This document shows, piece after piece, positions 27,171 to 36,331 of a stretch of 64,000 bases of DNA; the first letter of the stretch is position 1; each line of letters starts with the position of its first letter. The notes under the pieces were generated by a model. It ran no database searches, was not told the origin of the DNA, and saw nothing but the letters and a program-made list of their open reading frames with translations. Both the position numbers and the translations under genes were made by a program. This DNA comes from Pyxidicoccus parkwaysis (lineage in GTDB: Bacteria > Myxococcota > Myxococcia > Myxococcales > Myxococcaceae). Location: contig NZ_CP071090.1 in assembly GCF_017301735.1 (NCBI RefSeq), forward strand, positions 1 to 64,000. The letters are read 5' to 3'.

Positions 27171-28391
27171 ATGCGAAGAACAGACTCGAAGCAGCTCCCC
27201 GTTGTCTGGTTCGTGGCGGTGTTGGCGGCCTGTGCGTTGCTGTCCGCGTGCGAAAGCCCCCGAGGACTTCAGGAGGCCCGTGAAGACCTGACTCAGGAGG
27301 AAGCGCTGAGCGCGGATGGTGGAGGTGGCGGCGGAGACGGTGGCTACATCGCGCCTCCTGAGCTCACCAACCCCCTGTACCTGCCGCCCGAGCAGATCTC
27401 CGCGGCGCAGAACATCTGTGGCGCCAGTGCGCATTACGCCTCTCTTGGCGCGTGCACGAGCGCAGTGGGGAGCTCGTTCTCCATCAGCGGCAAGCAGTGC
27501 AAGGTGAAGCAGGCTTCGAACGTCCGCTTCAACGGCCTCATCCACTGCTGCATCAGTTGCGAGCTCAACGCCAACACCGCGTTCAACAACTTCATGGGAC
27601 TGGGGGGAGCGACGAACATCCAGATTGCGCCCATGACACAGCCCGGCTGCGGTACGCCCGGCACGTTCACCGGCGTCACCAATCCGCTGGGCGTCTACGG
27701 TGCCATCGTGAGCGCCGCGGGCATCAACGCGTGCACCACCAACCCGGTCGACCTCAAGGGCCGACCAGGCTTTCTCGCCTTCACGGACAACTCCGGTGTG
27801 CTGAACGAGGGCAGCTCGCGCTCGACCTTCGGGTACTTCGTACAGTCCGTCCAGAACGGGCAGACCGTCACCTACTTCGTCCTCTTCAGCTACGACAAGA
27901 CGGCCGACGGAAACTGCGCCACCGAATTGTTCCTCTTCGGGCCCGTTGTCCAGGGACAGTCGCCGCCGCTGGTGATGGGCCTGGCCATCGACAAGGACGG
28001 CAACCTCCTCCCGGAGGTGCCGCTCAACATCGCGAACGTCAGCAACTATCTCGGGGGCGACTCGGAGGCAGTGAAGCCCGGTGTGAGCCCCAACCAGGGC
28101 TGCCGCACCTGTCACAGCAATGCGAACTCGGGACCCAACGAGACCCAGCCCTTTCCCTGGGGAGGACGTCCGCCCCGTGGGGCTGACGGTGGGGTGATAG
28201 ATTCCTGCGCGCCGGCTGATGCGGGCACTTCCGATGCTGGCACTGCTGACGCGGGAAGCGCTGATGCGGGTGCCAGTGACGCCGGGACCGGCGATGCGGG
28301 CATCCCGGATGCGGGCCCTCGTGACGCGGGCACCTCCGACGCGGGAACCCAGGACGCGGGCACCGTGAAGGTGGATGCCGGCGTGAAGTAA
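27171..28391 (+). CDS. Lipoprotein with haem c motif and Asp-Ala-Gly repeat tail
   Basis: A 406-residue predicted lipoprotein. AGGAGG lies 6 bases before the ATG at 27171. The signal ends ACALLSAC, placing the lipidated Cys near residue 27. A Gly/Asp linker follows, then a Cys-containing domain with [12 protein letters not shown] and, near residue 310, the single haem-binding motif CRTCH followed by SNANSGPNE. The last 60 residues are ten tandem DAGxx pentapeptides. It may be a surface cytochrome or an extracellular protein with a haem domain and a flexible stalk. No known family is recognised with certainty. Confidence 0.75.
   Translation: MRRTDSKQLPVVWFVAVLAACALLSACESPRGLQEAREDLTQEEALSADGGGGGGDGGYIAPPELTNPLYLPPEQISAAQNICGASAHYASLGACTSAVGSSFSISGKQCKVKQASNVRFNGLIHCCISCELNANTAFNNFMGLGGATNIQIAPMTQPGCGTPGTFTGVTNPLGVYGAIVSAAGINACTTNPVDLKGRPGFLAFTDNSGVLNEGSSRSTFGYFVQSVQNGQTVTYFVLFSYDKTADGNCATELFLFGPVVQGQSPPLVMGLAIDKDGNLLPEVPLNIANVSNYLGGDSEAVKPGVSPNQGCRTCHSNANSGPNETQPFPWGGRPPRGADGGVIDSCAPADAGTSDAGTADAGSADAGASDAGTGDAGIPDAGPRDAGTSDAGTQDAGTVKVDAGVK
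28218..28382 (+). repeat. 15-bp tandem repeat coding DAGxx pentapeptides
   Basis: Ten consecutive degenerate 15-bp units encode [45 protein letters not shown] and DAGTV, followed by one more DAG. Synonymous codons vary between units (GAT/GAC, GCG/GCT/GCC), so the array is not freshly expanded; the peptide appears to be conserved by selection. Confidence 0.85.
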
Positions 28392-28410
28392 TCATCCAGG
28401 AGTCAGGGCC

Positions 28411-28442
28411 GCCCTTCCGTTCGCTCAGGCGAACGGGAGGGT
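28411..28442. terminator. Strong bidirectional terminator, lipoprotein gene/trpA
   Basis: A 14-bp stem, GCCCTTCCGTTCGC (28411-28424) with GCGAACGGGAGGGT (28429-28442), closed by a TCAG tetraloop and containing two G-T pairs. It lies 20 bases past the lipoprotein stop. For trpA, convergent on the minus strand, it is about 160 bases downstream. Confidence 0.7.
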
Positions 28443-28600
28443 GAGCAAGACGCCCAGCGCGAAGACGGGCGAGCCACCTGCTTCTCGTCCTGGAGGGCGG
28501 AAAGCGGGACGGCTCAGAAGGTGCGAGGCGTTCGAAGGTGAGGGCCTCAGGATGCGCCGTGTGGACCCGCGGTGGGTGCGTCCGTCCCGCGGTCCACCGC

Positions 28601-29392
28601 TCAGCGCTTGAGGCCGCGCTTGATGTCCGCGCACAGCGTCTTCGCAGCGCCCGGCCCGTCCGCGTGCGCGGCACGCACCAGCGCGCTGCCCACCACCACG
28701 CCGTCCGCATGCGCAGACAGCGTGCGCGCCTGCTCCGCCGTGGAGATGCCGAAGCCCGCCACCACCGGCACCGGCGACGCCTTGCGCACCAAATCCAGAC
28801 GCTGCGACAGGTCCGGCGGCAATTCCGCGCGCATGCCCGTCACACCGGCCACGGACACGCAGTAGACGAAGCCTCGCCCGTCGCGCGCAATCGCCTCGGC
28901 CCGGGCCTTCGGCGTGGTGGGTGCGCACAGCGGAATCAGGTCCACGCCCGCCGCGTCGAACGTCGCGCGCAGGCCCGCGCTCTCCTCGGGCGGCAGGTCC
29001 GGGAGAATCGCTCCGGACACGCCGCGCTCTCGCGCCAGCTTCGCGAATCGCTCCTCGCCCAGGGCCATGATGACGTTGACGTACGTCATGATGACCAGCG
29101 GCGTCTGCGGGCAGCGCTTCCTCACCTCGGGAACGACTTCATCCAGCACGCGCTTCAGCGTGGAGCCGGCCTTCAGCGCGCGCTCGGAAGCGCCCTGGAT
29201 GACGGGGCCATCCGCAATCGGGTCGCTGAACGCCACGCCGATTTCGAGGATGTCCGCGCCACCTTCCACCAGCGCGGCGAACACGTCCACCGAGCGCGGC
29301 AGGTCCGGGTCTCCCGCCATGGCGTAGGCCACCAGGACGCCCTCGCCCCGCGCCTTCGCCTTCGCGAAGGCCTGCGCAATCTCTCCGCTCAC
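28601..29392 (-). CDS. trpA: Tryptophan synthase alpha chain
   Basis: A 263-residue TIM-barrel enzyme that cleaves indole-3-glycerol phosphate to indole and glyceraldehyde 3-phosphate; the indole is channelled to TrpB. Conserved segments are [17 protein letters not shown] (containing the catalytic Glu and Asp), [15 protein letters not shown] and [10 protein letters not shown]. It is the last gene of the operon, overlapping trpB by 4 bases. Confidence 0.97.
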   Translation of the reverse strand: MSGEIAQAFAKAKARGEGVLVAYAMAGDPDLPRSVDVFAALVEGGADILEIGVAFSDPIADGPVIQGASERALKAGSTLKRVLDEVVPEVRKRCPQTPLVIMTYVNVIMALGEERFAKLARERGVSGAILPDLPPEESAGLRATFDAAGVDLIPLCAPTTPKARAEAIARDGRGFVYCVSVAGVTGMRAELPPDLSQRLDLVRKASPVPVVAGFGISTAEQARTLSAHADGVVVGSALVRAAHADGPGAAKTLCADIKRGLKR

Positions 29393-30594
29393 GACTTCAC
29401 CCCCACCGGCGGCGGCACGCCCCGCGCGGAAATGGTGGCCACGTCCTTGTCGCCGCGGCCCGAGCAGTTGATGACCAGGTACTTGCCCTTGCCCAGGTCG
29501 CGCGCCAATTCACGGCCTCGCGCGAAGGCGTGCGACGTCTCCAGCGCGGGGAGGATGCCCTCCGTGCGCGCCACCTCGTAGAAGGCCGCCAGCGCCTCGT
29601 CGTCCGTGGCGGTGCGCACCTCCATCCGCCCCGTCTTCGCCAGGTGCGCCAACTCCGGCCCCACGCCCGGGTAGTCCAGGCCGGCGGAGATGCTGTGCGC
29701 CTCCTGAATCTGGCCGTCCTCGTCCTGGAGCACCAGCGAGCGCGAGCCGTGCAGCACGCCCTCCGTCCCCAGCGTCAGCGACGCGCCGTGTTGCTTGGTG
29801 TTCAGCCCGTGGCCTCCCGCCTCCACGCCGACGAGCCGCACGTCCTTGTCACCGATGAACGGGTGCAGCACGCCAATCGCATTCGAGCCGCCACCCACGC
29901 ACGCGATGATGGCGTCCGGCAACTTCCCGAAGGCCGCCTGCGCCTGCGTGCGCAATTCCTTTCCAATGACAGACTGGAAGTCGCGCACAATGGTCGGGTA
30001 GGGGTGCGGGCCCGCCGCGCTGCCGATGACGTAGTGCGTGTCGGAGACTTGCGACACCCAGGTGCGCATGGCCTCGTTCATCGCGTCCTTCAGCGTGCGC
30101 GAGCCCGACTCCACCGGCTTCACCACCGCGCCCAGCGCGCGCATGCGGAAGACGTTGAGCGACTGGCGCTCCACGTCCAGCGCGCCCATGTACACCTCGC
30201 AGGGCAGGCCGAAGAGCGCGCACGCGGTGGCCGTGGCCACGCCGTGCTGGCCCGCGCCCGTCTCCGCGATGATGCGCTTCTTGCCCATCCGCCTGGCCAG
30301 CAGCACCTGGCCCACGGTGTTGTTGATTTTGTGCGCGCCCGTGTGCGCGAGGTCCTCGCGCTTGAGCCACACGTGCGCGCCACCCCAGGCTTCGGTGAGC
30401 CGGCGCGCGGGCGTCAGCGTCGTGGGCCGGCCCACGAACTCCTTCAGCACGCGTGCGACTTCCTCGCCGAAGGACGGGTCCGCGCTCGCCTTCGCATAGG
30501 CCTCTTCGAGCTCCAGCAGCGCCGGCACCAGCGTCTCCGGCACGTAACGTCCGCCGTAACGCCCGAAGCGTCCGACGGTGGTCTCCGTGGTCAT
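29389..30594 (-). CDS. trpB: Tryptophan synthase beta chain
   Basis: A 401-residue PLP enzyme joining indole and serine to make tryptophan. The N-terminal [19 protein letters not shown], the PLP-lysine segment [16 protein letters not shown] (about 85-100), the [13 protein letters not shown]-domain segment and the phosphate-binding GGGSNAIGV identify it as the TrpB1 type that pairs with TrpA. It lies 3 bases after trpF and overlaps trpA by 4. Confidence 0.97.
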   Translation of the reverse strand: MTTETTVGRFGRYGGRYVPETLVPALLELEEAYAKASADPSFGEEVARVLKEFVGRPTTLTPARRLTEAWGGAHVWLKREDLAHTGAHKINNTVGQVLLARRMGKKRIIAETGAGQHGVATATACALFGLPCEVYMGALDVERQSLNVFRMRALGAVVKPVESGSRTLKDAMNEAMRTWVSQVSDTHYVIGSAAGPHPYPTIVRDFQSVIGKELRTQAQAAFGKLPDAIIACVGGGSNAIGVLHPFIGDKDVRLVGVEAGGHGLNTKQHGASLTLGTEGVLHGSRSLVLQDEDGQIQEAHSISAGLDYPGVGPELAHLAKTGRMEVRTATDDEALAAFYEVARTEGILPALETSHAFARGRELARDLGKGKYLVINCSGRGDKDVATISARGVPPPVGVKS

Positions 30595-30597
30595 CGT

Positions 30598-31236
30598 CTA
30601 CTCCCAGAGGTTGATGGACTTCGCGAGCCGCACGAAGGCGCGCACCGCGTCCTGGTCCTTGATGCCGGGGGCCGACTCCACCCCACTGGCCACATCCACA
30701 CCGTACGGCCGCGTCGCCCGCACCGCCTCGGCCACGTTGGAGGGCTTCAGGCCGCCGGCCACCAGCACGGGCACGCCGCTGCCCGCGAGTGAGGCCACCA
30801 GCGACCAGTCGAAGCCCACGCCTCCGCCGCCGTACCCCGGAGCCGCTCCATCCAACAGCAGCCCCGCCACGTCACCCACGCCCATGTACTCGCGAGCCCG
30901 CGCCACGTCTTCCGGCCCGCGCACGCGCAGCGCCTTGATGACCGGCACGCCGTAGCCCGAGCAGGCCTCCGGTGGCTCGTCTCCGTGGAGCTGCACGGCC
31001 GTGAGGCCGCACTCGCGCACCTTCGCCCGGATGTCGTCGGCGGGCGCGTTGACGAACACGCCCACCACGGTGCCCAGGGGAGGGCGTGTGGCCGCGAGCC
31101 GCGCCGCCGTGGCGACGTCCACGCAGCGAGGGGACTTCGCGTAGAAGTTGAGGCCGAGCGCGTCCACGCCCGCATCCCACGCGGCCTTCGCGTCTTCGAG
31201 GCGGGTGACTCCGCAGACCTTCACGCGGACGCTCAT
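30598..31236 (-). CDS. trpF: Phosphoribosylanthranilate isomerase
   Basis: A 212-residue TIM-barrel isomerase catalysing the third step of tryptophan synthesis. The N-terminal VKVCGVTRLEDAKAAWDAG holds the catalytic Cys, and the general acid Asp lies in LLLDGAAPGYGGGGVGFDW. The C-terminal phosphate-binding LVAGGLKPSNVAEAV and DVASGVESAPGIKD are typical. It overlaps trpC by 4 bases and is a separate protein, not a TrpC-TrpF fusion. Confidence 0.96.
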   Translation of the reverse strand: MSVRVKVCGVTRLEDAKAAWDAGVDALGLNFYAKSPRCVDVATAARLAATRPPLGTVVGVFVNAPADDIRAKVRECGLTAVQLHGDEPPEACSGYGVPVIKALRVRGPEDVARAREYMGVGDVAGLLLDGAAPGYGGGGVGFDWSLVASLAGSGVPVLVAGGLKPSNVAEAVRATRPYGVDVASGVESAPGIKDQDAVRAFVRLAKSINLWE

Positions 31237-32042
31237 ACGGAGCCCTCCGCGCCGATGAGTCGCCTCAGTGCCCGTCCGGGCTCCGCCTCACGCAGCAGGG
31301 ACTCGCCCACCAGCACGGAGTCCGCGCCCGCCTCGCGCGCGGCCAGCAGGTCCGCCAGCGTCTTGAGCCCGCTCTCCGCCACCAGTGCGCGCGCACGGGA
31401 GCGCAGCTTCGGCATCACCCGCAGCGCCGTGCCCGTGTCCGTCTTCAGCGTGGCGAGGTTGCGGTTGTTGATGCCCACCAGTTCCGCGCCCGCGGCCAGC
31501 GCGCGCTCGGCGTGCGCCTCCATGTGCGCCTCCACCAGCGCGGCCACCTTCACCTGCCGCGCGGTGGCGAGCATCTCCCGCAGCTCGCCGTCCTCGAGCG
31601 CGTCCGCGATGAGCAGCACCGCGTCCGCACCCCACAGCGCGCTCTCCTCCACCTCGCGCGCGGCCACCAGGAAGTCCTTGCGCAGCACCGGGACGGACAC
31701 CGCCGCCCGCACCGCCACCAGGTCTTCCAGGCTGCCGCCGAAGTCCGGCCCGTCCGTCAGCACGCTGATGGCGCTGGCACCGGCCGCTTCATAGGCCCGC
31801 GCCACCGCCACCACGTCCGCGTGCGGAAACGCGCCGCCCGAGGGACTCTTGCGCTTCACCTCCGCGATGACACTCACCGGACGCCCCGGCACCTTCGCCA
31901 CCAGGGCCCCCGCGAAGTCTCGCGACGCCGGACGCGGGCGCGGCGCCATGGGCGGACGCACGGCCAGCTCCCGGCGCTTGCGCGCCATGATGAGGTCCAG
32001 CGTCCCGGAGGACGCAGACCCTTCTCGCTGTGCGCCGCTCAC
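31233..32042 (-). CDS. trpC: Indole-3-glycerol phosphate synthase
   Basis: A 269-residue TIM-barrel enzyme that closes the indole ring. Signatures are IAEVKRKSPSGGAF with the catalytic Lys (near residue 60), SVLTDGPDFGGSLEDL, VLRKDFLVAAREVEES with the second catalytic Lys, and ELVGINNRNLATLKTD. The first 15 residues look non-conserved, so translation may begin slightly downstream, though the ATG overlaps the trpD stop by 4 bases like its neighbours. Confidence 0.96.
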   Translation of the reverse strand: MSGAQREGSASSGTLDLIMARKRRELAVRPPMAPRPRPASRDFAGALVAKVPGRPVSVIAEVKRKSPSGGAFPHADVVAVARAYEAAGASAISVLTDGPDFGGSLEDLVAVRAAVSVPVLRKDFLVAAREVEESALWGADAVLLIADALEDGELREMLATARQVKVAALVEAHMEAHAERALAAGAELVGINNRNLATLKTDTGTALRVMPKLRSRARALVAESGLKTLADLLAAREAGADSVLVGESLLREAEPGRALRRLIGAEGSV

Positions 32043-33055
32043 GACACGGCCCCGTGCACGAGCGCGTTCAGCTTGCGCAGCGCCGCTCCCGAGTCGATGG
32101 CGTGCTCCGCCTTCCGCACGCCGTCGCGCAAGTCGGACGCCAGCCCCACCACCACCAGCGCCGCCGACGCGTTGAGCAGCACCGCCGTGCGCAGCCCCGA
32201 GCGCTCACCGTCCAGCAGCGAGCGCAGCCGCTGCGCGTTCTGGTCCGCGTCGCCACCGGCGATGGACTCGCGAGCCACCACCTCCAGCCCCGCGTCCTCC
32301 GGCCTCACCGTGAACGTCGTCACGGTGCCGTCCTCGCGCAGCTCCGCCACCTGCGTGGGCGCGCACGGCGAGATTTCGTCCAGCCCGTCGTCCCCGTGCA
32401 CCACCCACGCGCGGCGGCTGCCCAGGCGCCCCAGCACGCGCGCCGTCTGCTCCACGCGCCTGCCGTCGAAGGTGCCCAACAACTGGTAGCGCGCACCGGC
32501 CGGGTTCGTCAGCGGACCCAGCAGGTTGAACACGCTGTGGAAGCCCAAGTCCCGCCGCGCCTGCGCCACGTGCTTGAGCGCACTGTGGTGCGAGGGCGCG
32601 AAGAGGAAGCCCACGCCGTGCTCGTCGATGTCGCGCGCGACACGCTCGTGCGGGCGCTCCATGGAGACACCCAGCGCCGCCAGCACGTCCGCGCTGCCGC
32701 AGCGGCTGGAGACGGCGCGGTTGCCGTGCTTGGCCACCGTCACCCCCGCCCCGGCGGCCACGAAGGCCACCGCGGTGGAGATGTTGAAGGTGTGCGCCCC
32801 GTCACCGCCCGTGCCGCACGTGTCGAGCACCACCTCCGCCTTCGGAGCGAGCTTCGCCGCGCAGGCCCGCATGGCCTCCGCCGCGCCGAGGATTTCGTCC
32901 TCCGTCTCGCCCTTCATCTTGAGCGCCGTCGCGAGCGCGCCCACCTGGGCAGGCGACGCCTCTCCCGCGAGCATCAGGCCCATGATGCGGGCCATCTCCT
33001 CGCGGGTGAGGTCGCGCCGGCCTACCACCTTGCCCAGCGCATCCTTGAGCGTCAT
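32039..33055 (-). CDS. trpD: Anthranilate phosphoribosyltransferase
   Basis: A 338-residue class III phosphoribosyltransferase transferring ribose 5-phosphate from PRPP to anthranilate. The PRPP-binding DTCGTGGDGAHTFNIST (about 85-101), VAKHGNRAVSSRCGSADVL and the second metal site in VVHGDDGLDEISP are clear. It is not fused to TrpG. It lies 3 bases past aroF. Confidence 0.97.
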   Translation of the reverse strand: MTLKDALGKVVGRRDLTREEMARIMGLMLAGEASPAQVGALATALKMKGETEDEILGAAEAMRACAAKLAPKAEVVLDTCGTGGDGAHTFNISTAVAFVAAGAGVTVAKHGNRAVSSRCGSADVLAALGVSMERPHERVARDIDEHGVGFLFAPSHHSALKHVAQARRDLGFHSVFNLLGPLTNPAGARYQLLGTFDGRRVEQTARVLGRLGSRRAWVVHGDDGLDEISPCAPTQVAELREDGTVTTFTVRPEDAGLEVVARESIAGGDADQNAQRLRSLLDGERSGLRTAVLLNASAALVVVGLASDLRDGVRKAEHAIDSGAALRKLNALVHGAVS

Positions 33056-33058
33056 GGC

Positions 33059-34084
33059 CTATCCCAGTCTCACGACTTCGCGGCCCATCGCCTGGGCGAT
33101 GGCGCGGACCTCGTTCATGGACTTCTCGAACTCGGAGAAGTCCAGCGACTGGGCGCCGTCCGACTTGGCGCGCGGCGGATCCGGATGGACCTCGACGATG
33201 ATGCCGTCGGCTCCCACCGCCGTCGCCGCGCGCATCATCGCCGGCACCGCCTTGCGCACGCCGATGCCGTGCGAGGGGTCCACGAAGACGGGCAGGTGCG
33301 AGAGCGCCTTCAGCATGGGCACCGCGTTGAGGTCCAGCGTGTTGCGCGTCATCGTCTCGAAGGTGCGGATGCCGCGCTCGCAGAGGATGACCTGCGTGTT
33401 GCCGCGGGCGACGATGTACTCGGCCGCCATCAGCAACTCCTTGATGGTGGCGCTCATGCCGCGCTTGAGGAGCACCGGCTTGCGGCGCTCGCCCACCGCC
33501 TCCAGGAGGCTGAAGTTCTGCATGTTGCGCGCGCCAATCTGGAGGATGTCGGTGTGCTCGGCGACCGCGTCCAGCGTGGCGGTGTCCTTCACCTCGGTGG
33601 TGACGAGCAGGCCCGTCTCCTGGCGCGCCTCGGCGAGCAGCGCGAGGCCGTCACCCTTGAGGCCCTGGAACTCGTAGGGGCTGGTGCGGGGCTTGAACGC
33701 GCCGCCGCGCAGCATGGTGGCGCCCGCCTTCTTCACCGCGTGGGCGGTGGAGAGAATCTGCTCGCGCGACTCCACGGAGCAGGGACCGGCGATGACGTGG
33801 AACGCCGCGCCGCCGATGGTGAGGCCGCCGATGTTCAGCTGCGTGTTGTCCGGCTTCACCTCGCGGCTGACGAGCTTGAACGGCTGGGAAATCGCAACGG
33901 CGTCAGCGACGCCAGGAAGGACGCGGAAGGGCTCCGGCTCGACGGCGCCCGGGTTGCCGGTGATGCCGATGGCAGTGCGGGTTCCCCCTGGAATCGCGTG
34001 CGGTTGCCAACCACGACGGCGGATCTCGTCGTTCACACGCTCGATGTCCTGGGCCGTCGCGTCGGGTCGCATCACGATCAACAT
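33059..34084 (-). CDS. aroF: 3-deoxy-7-phosphoheptulonate (DAHP) synthase
   Basis: A 341-residue type I-beta DAHP synthase, the entry enzyme of aromatic amino acid synthesis (phosphoenolpyruvate plus erythrose 4-phosphate). A ferredoxin-like N-terminal domain (about 1-75, starting [20 protein letters not shown]) is followed by the barrel with [16 protein letters not shown] (metal-binding Cys), [39 protein letters not shown] and DPSHGIGVR. In this class the N-terminal domain mediates feedback inhibition. The start is at 34084 because homology begins there. Leading the trp operon, it suggests a tryptophan-responsive isoenzyme; other DAHP synthases are expected elsewhere. Confidence 0.95.
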   Translation of the reverse strand: MLIVMRPDATAQDIERVNDEIRRRGWQPHAIPGGTRTAIGITGNPGAVEPEPFRVLPGVADAVAISQPFKLVSREVKPDNTQLNIGGLTIGGAAFHVIAGPCSVESREQILSTAHAVKKAGATMLRGGAFKPRTSPYEFQGLKGDGLALLAEARQETGLLVTTEVKDTATLDAVAEHTDILQIGARNMQNFSLLEAVGERRKPVLLKRGMSATIKELLMAAEYIVARGNTQVILCERGIRTFETMTRNTLDLNAVPMLKALSHLPVFVDPSHGIGVRKAVPAMMRAATAVGADGIIVEVHPDPPRAKSDGAQSLDFSEFEKSMNEVRAIAQAMGREVVRLG

Positions 34085-34276
34085 GGGAATCCCTGCTCTC
34101 TCTCTCCGGGTGAAGGTGCTTCTAGAGGTCAGCACCAAGCTGTCCAGGCTAACGGGCAGCCTGACAATCATCAGCCACAAGTGTCCGTTGCCCGCAACCA
34201 CCCGGGAGTCTCACTTGTGCCCGAGCCGCATATCAAGCCAGGGTGAAAGGTTTGTGGCGCGGATGTGGGAGGGCAC
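34085..34276. promoter_or_regulatory. Divergent promoter region with two leader hairpins for the trp operon
   Basis: On the minus strand upstream of aroF there are two successive inverted repeats: CAGGCT/AGCCTG with a 7-base loop and GGTGCT/AGCACC with a 10-base loop, ending about 40 bases before the aroF ATG. No leader peptide with tandem Trp codons is evident and no T-box core was seen, so classical attenuation is not supported. The same gap must hold the promoter of the divergent FAD oxidoreductase gene. Confidence 0.35.
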
Positions 34277-35524
34277 GTGTCGAACCCGGACGTCATCGTC
34301 GTGGGAGCGGGGCTGGCCGGGCTGGCGTGCACCCGGGCGCTCGTCTCGGCGCGGCTGAAGGTGCTGCTACTCGACAGTGCGGACGCACCAGGAGGCCGGG
34401 TTCGCACGGACGCCCATGAGGGCTTCCTCCTCGACCGGGGCTTCCAGGTGTACCTCACCGCCTACCCGGAGGGCCGCCGGGCGCTGGAGCTCCAGGCGCT
34501 CGGGCTGTGCCGCTTCATTCCGGGTGCAAAGGTATGGCGTGACGGGCGGCTGCATCCCGTGACGGACCCGTTGCGCAGGCCGGTGGAGGCGCTGTCGCAC
34601 CTGTTCGGCGGGCCCGGGACGTTCGGCGACAAGCTGCGCGTGCTGGAGCTCCGGCAGGCGGTGGTGTCCGGCGAGCTGGAGGACTTGTGGCAGCGCCCGG
34701 AGCGCTCCGCGTGGAGGTACCTGGGCGAGCTGGGCTTCACGGAGGACATGCTGGAGGGCTTCTTGCGGCCCTTCTTCGCGGGCATCTTCCTGGAGCGCGA
34801 GCTGGCCACTTCGAGCCGCTTCCTGGAGTTCGTCTTCCGCATGTTCGCCACCGGCGACACGGTGGTGCCGGAGCGCGGCATGGGCGCCATTCCGGAGCAG
34901 CTCGCCGCGAAGCTGCCCTCGGGCGTGCTGCGGCTGCACGCGCCGGTGGCGGATGCTTGGGGCCACCGCGTGCGGCTGGAGGATGGCGAGGTGATTGAGG
35001 CAAAGGCGGTGGTGGTGGCGGCGGACGCGCCGGGCGCGCTGTCGCTGCTGCCCGGCCTGCCTCCGCACCCGATGAACCGGGCGACGTGTCTGTATTTCGC
35101 CGCGCCGGAGCCGCCGGTGCGCGGGCCGTGGCTGCTGCTCAACGGAGAGGGGCGCGGCGTGGTGAACAACGTGGCGGTGATGAGCGAGGTGTCCCAGGCC
35201 TATGCGCCCCCGGGACAGGCGCTGGTGTCCGTGTCCGTGGTGGGGGCGACTCCGGCGCTGGGGTCCCTGGAAGCGCGGGTGCGTGAGGAATTGACTGTCT
35301 GGTTTGGCGGTGCCGTGTCCGCGTGGCGGCACCTGCGCACGTATGTCATTCCTAATGCGCTGCCCGCGCAGCCGCCCGCGGCGCTGGAGCCTCCGCGCCG
35401 CGCGGTGCGGCTGTCTCCCGGGCTGTATGTCTGCGGAGACCACCGCGACAACGGCTCCATCGACGGAGCGCTGGGCTCCGGCCGGCGCGCGGCGGAGGCG
35501 GTGCTGATGGACCTGGGGCGATGA
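34277..35524 (+). CDS. FAD-dependent oxidoreductase, phytoene desaturase/amine oxidase-like
   Basis: A 415-residue flavoprotein. The dinucleotide-binding motif VIVVGAGLAGLACTRAL at the N-terminus, LLDSADAPGGRVRTD (the GGRxxT signature) and a C-terminal LYVCGDHRDNGSIDGALGSG that closes the FAD site are all present. This places it in the amine oxidase/carotenoid isomerase-desaturase superfamily. The start is placed at the GTG at 34277, with GGAGG 4 bases before it; an in-frame ATG at 34265 is possible. The substrate is unknown. It is much shorter than, and not a copy of, the four FAD proteins at 44737-55404. Confidence 0.85.
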   Translation: MSNPDVIVVGAGLAGLACTRALVSARLKVLLLDSADAPGGRVRTDAHEGFLLDRGFQVYLTAYPEGRRALELQALGLCRFIPGAKVWRDGRLHPVTDPLRRPVEALSHLFGGPGTFGDKLRVLELRQAVVSGELEDLWQRPERSAWRYLGELGFTEDMLEGFLRPFFAGIFLERELATSSRFLEFVFRMFATGDTVVPERGMGAIPEQLAAKLPSGVLRLHAPVADAWGHRVRLEDGEVIEAKAVVVAADAPGALSLLPGLPPHPMNRATCLYFAAPEPPVRGPWLLLNGEGRGVVNNVAVMSEVSQAYAPPGQALVSVSVVGATPALGSLEARVREELTVWFGGAVSAWRHLRTYVIPNALPAQPPAALEPPRRAVRLSPGLYVCGDHRDNGSIDGALGSGRRAAEAVLMDLGR

Positions 35525-35643
35525 GGCGCGTAGCCGACGGAGGCGATGGGCCCGGATGAAGCCGGGCCGCGCTGTGGACAGAGCCGGGCGCGGGATGTCT
35601 TCGCGGATTGCGGACGGCTCCCTCCAACGCATATGTCCGTTCC

Positions 35644-36243
35644 ATGTCCCAGCTCATCCTCAAGCTTCGCGACTTGAACAGCGCCATGGTATTGGCGTGG
35701 CGCAAGGCCTTCCTCGGCTGTGAAGGCGTGGAGGTCTCCGGCGGAGACATCTTCGGCGAGCGCGCGGATGCCATCGTCAGCCCGGCCAACAGCTTCGGCT
35801 ACATGGATGGCGGCATCGACCTGGTCTACAGCCAGTACTTCGGCTGGGACCTCCAGACGCGCCTCCAGGAGCGCCTGCGCGCCGAGCACCATGGAGAGTT
35901 GCCCGTGGGCTCGGCGCTCATCATCGACACGCGCCACGCGGAGATTCCGTGGCTGGTCAGCGCCCCCACCATGCGCATCCCCATGGCCGTGCAGGACACG
36001 GTGAATGCGTGGCTGGCCTTCCGCGCCACGCTGCGCGCGGTGCAGGCACACAACGCGGTAAATCCTCGCAAGCCCATCCAGAGCCTCTTGTGCCCCGGCC
36101 TGTGCACCGCCATTGGCCGCATGCCGCCCGAGCGCGCCGCGCGGCAGATGCGCAAGGCGTGGGACGTCGTCGTGCTGGGACAGCCGTGGCCGCCTCCCAC
36201 GCCGGGGGCCACGCTCCAGGCCCACTTCGACCTGGTGGACTGA
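35644..36243 (+). CDS. Macro domain protein
   Basis: A 199-residue protein consisting almost wholly of a macro domain. The ADP-ribose-binding loop appears as GDIFGERADAIVSPANSFGYMDGGID (conserved Asp, Asn and Gly cluster, about 35-60), and the second loop includes LCPGLCTAIGRMPPERAARQM. Macro domains bind or hydrolyse ADP-ribose and its derivatives. This long form with YSQYFGWDLQ is widespread in bacteria and not assigned a substrate. The ATG at 35644 is chosen from the conserved start SQLILKLRDLN. It stands alone between two same-strand genes. Confidence 0.85.
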   Translation: MSQLILKLRDLNSAMVLAWRKAFLGCEGVEVSGGDIFGERADAIVSPANSFGYMDGGIDLVYSQYFGWDLQTRLQERLRAEHHGELPVGSALIIDTRHAEIPWLVSAPTMRIPMAVQDTVNAWLAFRATLRAVQAHNAVNPRKPIQSLLCPGLCTAIGRMPPERAARQMRKAWDVVVLGQPWPPPTPGATLQAHFDLVD

Positions 36244-36331
36244 GTTGTAGATGCAAGCCCATACGCCCTTGTAATCCAGACATCATCGAAGGCAGCATGT
36301 GTGTCTTCCACCCTTCCACGCTGGAGGACGC

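Noticed and set aside
34277..35524. Fifth member of the large FAD paralogue family
   Set aside because: It is only 415 residues, has the VGAGLAGL/GGRVRT form of the amine oxidase superfamily and lacks the GEHGFRFFP and C-terminal EYC-IWDPE modules.
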